Below the pieces are notes generated by a model, which did not search any database, was not told the DNA's origin, and saw only the letters and a program-made list of their open reading frames with translations. This document shows, one piece after another, positions 60,539 to 64,000 of a stretch of 64,000 nt of DNA (positions within the stretch are counted from its first letter, which is position 1; the number at the start of each line of letters is the position of its first letter). Origin of the DNA: Paenibacillus caseinilyticus (GTDB lineage: Bacteria > Bacillota > Bacilli > Paenibacillales > NBRC-103111); assembly GCF_027533645.1 (NCBI RefSeq), contig NZ_JAQAGY010000014.1, positions 124,001-188,000 on the forward strand, given 5' to 3'. Position numbers and translations under genes: made by a program.

Positions 60539-60859
60539 TCAAACACAGCAGTCATTTGAGCAGCCAAGAGCCTCCAGTTTCTCTTTCTGGGATGGGAGCT
60601 GTTCAAATACCTCACGCAAATAAGGTTTATCTTCAATAGCCAGGGAGTAGTATATCCACTGCCCTTTACGCGCTTCTGTGACAAGGCCACCGTCTTTAAG
60701 TTTTCTCATGTGTTGGCTCACGTTAGGCTGGCTCAGTTCCATAAGGTCCACAATCTCACAGACGCACAGCGATTTTTCTTTAAGAAGGGCAAGAATAGAC
60801 AGTCGAGATTTATCCCCCAGCAGCTTAAATACTTCTGCCATTTGTTGAATGGATTGCAT
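60539..60859 (-). CDS. arsR: ArsR-family arsenic-responsive repressor
   Basis: 106 aa from ATG 60859 (GAGGAGGTG upstream). ArsR/SmtB winged helix: EVFKLLGDKSRLSILALLKEKSLCVCEIVDLMELSQPNVSQHMRKLKDGGLV. The metal site CVC in the recognition-helix region and a C-terminal CSNDCC supply thiols for As(III). An A/T-rich dyad overlaps its promoter, indicating autoregulation. Confidence 0.95.
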   Translation of the reverse strand: MQSIQQMAEVFKLLGDKSRLSILALLKEKSLCVCEIVDLMELSQPNVSQHMRKLKDGGLVTEARKGQWIYYSLAIEDKPYLREVFEQLPSQKEKLEALGCSNDCCV

Positions 60860-60906
60860 CAATAACACCTCCTCATACCTTATATTGCTCAATTAATTCA
60901 TGTATT

Positions 60907-60934
60907 ATTATATAACTATTTGATTATATGTAAA
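60907..60934 (-). promoter_or_regulatory. Promoter/operator of the ars operon
   Basis: TTTACA (60929-60934), 16-nt spacer, TATAAT (60907-60912). ATCAAATA within the spacer is an ArsR-type half-site, so repressor binding would block RNA polymerase. Confidence 0.7.
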
Positions 60935-60980
60935 GTGGTTTTCCCACCATTGACCATGTTTGTACCCCCACTATCCCTGT

Positions 60981-61176
60981 AGTTGAACGACCACCCGAGA
61001 ATTTTGAGCTATACGGCAATGAATACATCTTCTTGTCATTTACGGCTAAGGATATATGTTCTTGTCATGCGCTTTTGACAAGAACATATATCCTGACAAG
61101 AACATATACCCTTAAAAAGAAAAAAAACGCAACATATGCGGTCCTTAATGAATATATATGTTCTTATCCTCCGACA
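60981..61176 (+). repeat. Interspersed hairpin repeat, copy 3
   Basis: 196 bp, same ends as copy 1. The central stem shows a compensatory change relative to copy 1 (G/C pair in copy 1, A/T pair here), and a second partial right arm (ACAAGAACATATACCC) is inserted. It lies 125 bp from IS30 copy 2. Confidence 0.85.
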
Positions 61177-61301
61177 ACTTGGAATGTATTTAGTGATATA
61201 TCCATACCCGTAACCCGTTTGCTTGCTCTTGTGGGCCCAAAGAAAAATCCCAGCATATTATTTAAAATGCCGGGATTGGATTTCAGACGTTATTTTTAAA
61301 A

Positions 61302-62371
61302 GACGGATTGTCAAGCTAAGTTCGACAACTCGTCCATGAATGCTTCGTGAGCAGATTTCCAGCCTAGACATTTACGGGGGCGATGATTGATAAGGCGAAT
61401 AGCTTCAGCCAGCTCCTCATCCGATACATCAGCAAAGTCATAACCCTTAGGGAAGAATTCACGCAGAAGCCCATTACCATTCTCATTGGAACCTCGTTGC
61501 CAAGAGGAATAGGGATCCGCGAAATAAACCTTAATGTTGTGAATGCCCTCTAAGTTTGCATAACAGGCAAACTCTTTTCCACGATCGGTTGTCGCCGTCT
61601 GAAAGGTCCCCTGGGGGTACTGGCTGGCGACTACACCAAAGGCGACCTCCATGGAGTGCGCCGTGCGATCAGGCATCTTTACGGCCATGTACAGACGCGT
61701 TTTACGCTCGAGGAAAGTGCCCGCGCAAGCCCGGCTCTTTCCTCGGCTGGAAACTACCGTATCCAGTTCCCAATGGCCAAATGTCGTGCGTTTGCGTATT
61801 TCTTTGGACCGCTGACAGATCGGAGTACCGACAAGAAACCGCCCCCGTGTTTCCATGGGTTTATGCCGTTTTCCCTTGTGCCGGAGAACCTTCACATCTG
61901 CCTTAAGTCGCCCCTCATAGAGCCATCTGTAGATCGTCTTGTAGCAGACAAAGGCTTCCCCCTCGCACCTTCGCTTTTCAGCAATCTGCTCGGGTGACCA
62001 GGTTTGCTTCAATTTCTCCTCAATTTCTTCAGCAAGTTCAGAAGTAAACTTGCCTGCAGGGACGCTGGTTGTTCTGCGCTCACGATACGCCTGCTGTGCA
62101 GACTCAGCTGCGTAGTCCTGACCACTGAAGCCCCTTTTAAGTTCACGGGCAATAGTGGCATGATGTCGTCCAAGCTGTCGGCCAATGGCACGGGTCGACC
62201 AGCCCAGCCGATACAATGTCTCTAGTTGTCCACGCTCAATTATGCTAAGATGGGAGTAGCTCATGTAGGATTCTCCTTGTAAATGGTGTTGTGGTGACTT
62301 CCATTTTACACGAATCCATACATGGGCCTCTTTGTTTTTTCTAACTGTCGCACTTCATATTACAATCCGTC
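61302..62371 (-). mobile_element. IS30-family insertion sequence, copy 2
   Basis: 1070 bp, terminal repeats starting GACGGATTGT; flanked by AAAA on both sides as a possible target duplication. Eight bp longer than copy 1 because it keeps the original transposase C-terminus. Confidence 0.9.
61311..62264 (-). CDS. IS30-family transposase, copy 2 (intact)
   Basis: 317 aa. Same HTH and DDE core as copy 1 (GHWELDTV, TTDRGKEFACYANL, GSNENGNGLLREFF), ending HEAFMDELSNLA within the IS. Only a handful of base differences from copy 1. This is the version expected to be active and could move copy 1 in trans. Confidence 0.95.
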   Translation of the reverse strand: MSYSHLSIIERGQLETLYRLGWSTRAIGRQLGRHHATIARELKRGFSGQDYAAESAQQAYRERRTTSVPAGKFTSELAEEIEEKLKQTWSPEQIAEKRRCEGEAFVCYKTIYRWLYEGRLKADVKVLRHKGKRHKPMETRGRFLVGTPICQRSKEIRKRTTFGHWELDTVVSSRGKSRACAGTFLERKTRLYMAVKMPDRTAHSMEVAFGVVASQYPQGTFQTATTDRGKEFACYANLEGIHNIKVYFADPYSSWQRGSNENGNGLLREFFPKGYDFADVSDEELAEAIRLINHRPRKCLGWKSAHEAFMDELSNLA

Positions 62372-62376
62372 AAAAA

Positions 62377-62483
62377 CTAAATTTACGGACATAGTTATCA
62401 ACATATCGTTGCAAAATCCTATTTTCCTCAGTTGGATTATCAAACACCATTATTGAAATTCTTTGTGGTATGTACGAATTCAT
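62377..62483 (-). pseudogene. ORF truncated by IS30 copy 2
   Basis: From ATG 62483 the frame reads NSYIPQRISIMVFDNPTEEN then RILQRYVDNYVRKF and is cut at the IS end, where the IS sequence supplies a TGA. The frame is also open upstream to about 62515. It looks coding but no family is recognised. Confidence 0.35.
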
Positions 62484-62571
62484 CTTTTTTATGATTCTTC
62501 TTTTTACGTTCCTCTGATTCGGGCATTTGGAAGTAGTTTTGTATTACGAGGCATCACATAAAAATTAGAAT

Positions 62572-62626
62572 ACATATGCGTAAGCATATGTGCATACGGG
62601 GGAGAAATCACTCCCCTCTTCTTTTC
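62572..62626 (+). terminator. Two adjacent hairpins, the second terminator-like
   Basis: ACATATGC-GTAA-GCATATGT (62572-62591), a perfect 8-bp stem, then GGGGAG-AAATCA-CTCCCC followed by TCTTCTTTTCTT (62599-62626). No gene on the plus strand precedes them, so they may end a transcript interrupted by IS30. Confidence 0.5.
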
Positions 62627-62731
62627 TTAATTCAAAGAACTGTAATATACAATGATGATGTCCTCTTAAAAGTTTTTTAAGGACATATTGTTCCACTGCC
62701 TTAAATACTGCTTTATTCTGATAAAAATAGC

Positions 62732-62881
62732 TCATTCGAAAATCATGTGATCGAAATCGTCGTCTTTGATTACTCGAGACTTCCTGGACGATGAATGGGG
62801 ACGAGGCTTTCCTACCAGCCCCGTAACTTTAGGCACTGTATACCCTTCAACTGACTCAGTCAATCCCCTTCTCTCCGGCAT
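62732..62881 (-). CDS. Possible 49-aa basic protein
   Basis: ATG 62881; sequence starts PERRGLTESVEGYTVPKV and ends DDDFDHMIFE, with a basic Ser/Arg centre (KPRPHSSSRKSR). Codon use looks coding and the end is acidic. The ribosome site is weak. No family recognised. Confidence 0.4.
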   Translation of the reverse strand: MPERRGLTESVEGYTVPKVTGLVGKPRPHSSSRKSRVIKDDDFDHMIFE

Positions 62882-62913
62882 GTACTAATGATATAACCAG
62901 AGGAGGCTGAACT

Positions 62914-63489
62914 ATGAACATCCCGGCCGGGTCTTGTGTTGGCGTATTATACTATCAGGAAGTCAAAGGCAGTTGGACGGTCGGCGTCCACAACGGCAGA
63001 GCGAGAAATGCATCCTCCGACGCTTCGGTCCTGGCATTGGGTCATGTAAGCGGAACGAAGGAGTTTAATCAGGCACTCCCACCTGCACTCCTGTTCTACC
63101 CCACCATCTCCGCTTACAAACAGGCCCTTAAGAACCCGCCAGACCCGAAGAAGGAGATTCCCTTTGGTGTCAAAATAACCGTGCAAATCACAGCCAAATC
63201 TTCCGGTCACGCCTGTATCGCTTTCCTGCAGAATGGGGCCAAGCGAAATAAAGCAAACCAAATAACAGTAGTCCAAACAGCACATAACGGAAAATTCATT
63301 CGATATACCTCGCCTAATGGAAAGGTGTATACCAATGTAGCTCCTGCTGTTGAAAGCATCAAAAAGGATCCGGGGGGCGTGCTGGAATATGTGCATTACA
63401 ACTTGATCTCCCTGGGCAGCGGAAGATACCGTCTCAAAGAGGAGCGAACCTACAAGCCCAACATCACGGCGCTGCGAATCCTTAAATAA
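62914..63489 (+). CDS. Hypothetical protein, 191 aa
   Basis: Strong RBS (AGAGGAGG 6 nt before ATG). Beta-rich: GSCVGVLYYQEVKGSWTVGVHNGRARNASS, LALGHVSGTKEFNQALPPALLFYPTISAYKQAL, then a basic C-terminal half (KITVQITAKSSGHACIAFLQNGAKRNKANQITVV; YRLKEERTYKPNITALRIL). No signal peptide or catalytic motif. It is convergent with the metallophosphoesterase gene. Confidence 0.7.
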   Translation: MNIPAGSCVGVLYYQEVKGSWTVGVHNGRARNASSDASVLALGHVSGTKEFNQALPPALLFYPTISAYKQALKNPPDPKKEIPFGVKITVQITAKSSGHACIAFLQNGAKRNKANQITVVQTAHNGKFIRYTSPNGKVYTNVAPAVESIKKDPGGVLEYVHYNLISLGSGRYRLKEERTYKPNITALRILK

Positions 63490-63511
63490 CGAAAGTAACG
63501 GAAGGCATCCC

Positions 63512-64000
63512 CTACAGCTGCCAGGCCACCGGAACTTTCTTTCCATAGGGCTTGCCTCCATTAGGGCTTACCGAGCTCAGACCGATTACCTTGACATAAG
63601 GCGAGCGGACCGTAAAATGAAGGGCTGCAGGACCGATGATTTTTTTGAAATTGTTGAGGGATGTTGTGCCATTCTTCAGAGTACTCTCATGGTTGCCTAC
63701 AGCGACAAATAACGGCCCTCCGGGAATACGTTCTTTCACCTTATTGGAAAAATAGGTAAGCTGTTCCTTGGAACCTGTAAATACGATGTCTCCCCCATGC
63801 AGAACATACAACGGTTTGGTGCCTCTGATAACGTCCAGCGCTTTATTCAGCACTCCGATACCTGTGTAGTTCCCTTCCGCAGCCCAGCTGTCCCCCATAT
63901 AAACAATCTTATAGTTGTCGGGGTCAAATGATTTTCTGCGAAGACGGGAGGCCAGCAGCTTCTGAGAACGGGTATATAAAGTGCCGTTTGGGTTTGTTTT
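63512..64000 (-). CDS. Metallophosphoesterase (partial, runs off window)
   Basis: The frame is open to the window edge (minus strand), so the 5' end is missing. Calcineurin-type motifs: YMGDSW (motif I, with Trp rather than His after DS), LHGGDIVFTGSKEQL (GDxx), VAVGNHES (GNHE). ATG 63898 lies at motif I and is not the real start, since TNPNGTLYTRSQKLLASRL precedes it in frame. The N-terminal extension suggests a secreted or surface phosphoesterase (inference). Confidence 0.8.
   Translation of the reverse strand, partial: KTNPNGTLYTRSQKLLASRLRRKSFDPDNYKIVYMGDSWAAEGNYTGIGVLNKALDVIRGTKPLYVLHGGDIVFTGSKEQLTYFSNKVKERIPGGPLFVAVGNHESTLKNGTTSLNNFKKIIGPAALHFTVRSPYVKVIGLSSVSPNGGKPYGKKVPVAWQL

Noticed and set aside
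1..64000. CRISPR arrays, rRNA and tRNA genes
   Set aside because: No regularly spaced repeats with unique spacers, no rRNA core motifs and no tRNA cloverleaf signals were recognised by reading.

Overview
The window looks like chromosome from a Gram-positive, moderate-GC Bacillales bacterium, most likely Paenibacillus or a close relative. The basis is strong AGGAGG-type ribosome binding sites, frequent GTG/TTG starts, SigA-type promoters, a Bacillales-style ars operon with thioredoxin-type ArsC, GbsR- and CstR-type regulators, and the mix of IS110, IS3, IS30 and IS1380 elements. The genus is inference. No rRNA, tRNA or CRISPR array was recognised.

Layout. (1) 1-14.4 kb: two translationally coupled non-ribosomal peptide synthetase genes (four modules; A-domain codes read tentatively Ala, Thr, unassigned, Asp) with an MFS exporter. 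They are followed by a small secreted two-cysteine protein and a partial tandem copy of it. Both NRPS proteins carry an isolated C-terminal lobe of a condensation domain, and neither has a thioesterase. (2) 14.8-18.3 kb: an IS110-family element with a long non-coding 3' end, then a ketopantoate-reductase-like gene divergent from a TetR regulator. (3) 18.6-25.7 kb: a sulfane-sulfur/persulfide cluster read leftwards: CstR-like repressor, DsrE-like proteins, TusA, rhodaneses, a rhodanese/metallo-beta-lactamase persulfide-dioxygenase-like protein, a TauE/SafE exporter and a broken CoA-disulfide-reductase-type flavoprotein. Six 16-bp ATACCC-N4-GGGTAT-type palindromes sit in front of its transcription units. 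Two membrane rhodaneses and the flavoprotein are damaged. (4) 25.8-37.4 kb: single genes (cupin, thioredoxin-like, hydrolase, FTP-domain secreted protein, ArsB/NhaD-type transporter, lgt) among IS remnants, an intact-looking IS3 element, the first IS30 copy and two copies of a promoter-hairpin-terminator leader. (5) 37.3-53.7 kb: an osmoadaptation region: MarR and CPA2 antiporter, an eight-gene ehuBCDA-ectABCD operon for ectoine uptake, synthesis and hydroxylation, a DUF2254 membrane protein, and a frameshifted BCCT (betaine-type) transporter divergent from a GbsR-type regulator. Two TIR-like (DUF1863-type) genes flank the ectoine operon; one is frameshifted. (6) 53.8-61.2 kb: a phage terminase relic, then two facing arsenic units: MarR / Cys-tailed small protein / broken arsI / arsO, and arsR-arsB-arsC-arsI-phosphatase. 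(7) 61.3-64 kb: a second, near-identical IS30 copy in the same orientation, an unknown 191-aa gene and a metallophosphoesterase running off the window.

The two IS30 copies bracket about 24.6 kb holding the osmolyte and arsenic genes, so this block could be deleted, duplicated or moved as a unit. A roughly 143-196 bp hairpin repeat occurs three times across regions 2-7. Many genes carry single frameshifts. Some are clearly biological (large deletions, a 4-bp tandem duplication); others are single-base changes that could be sequencing errors.
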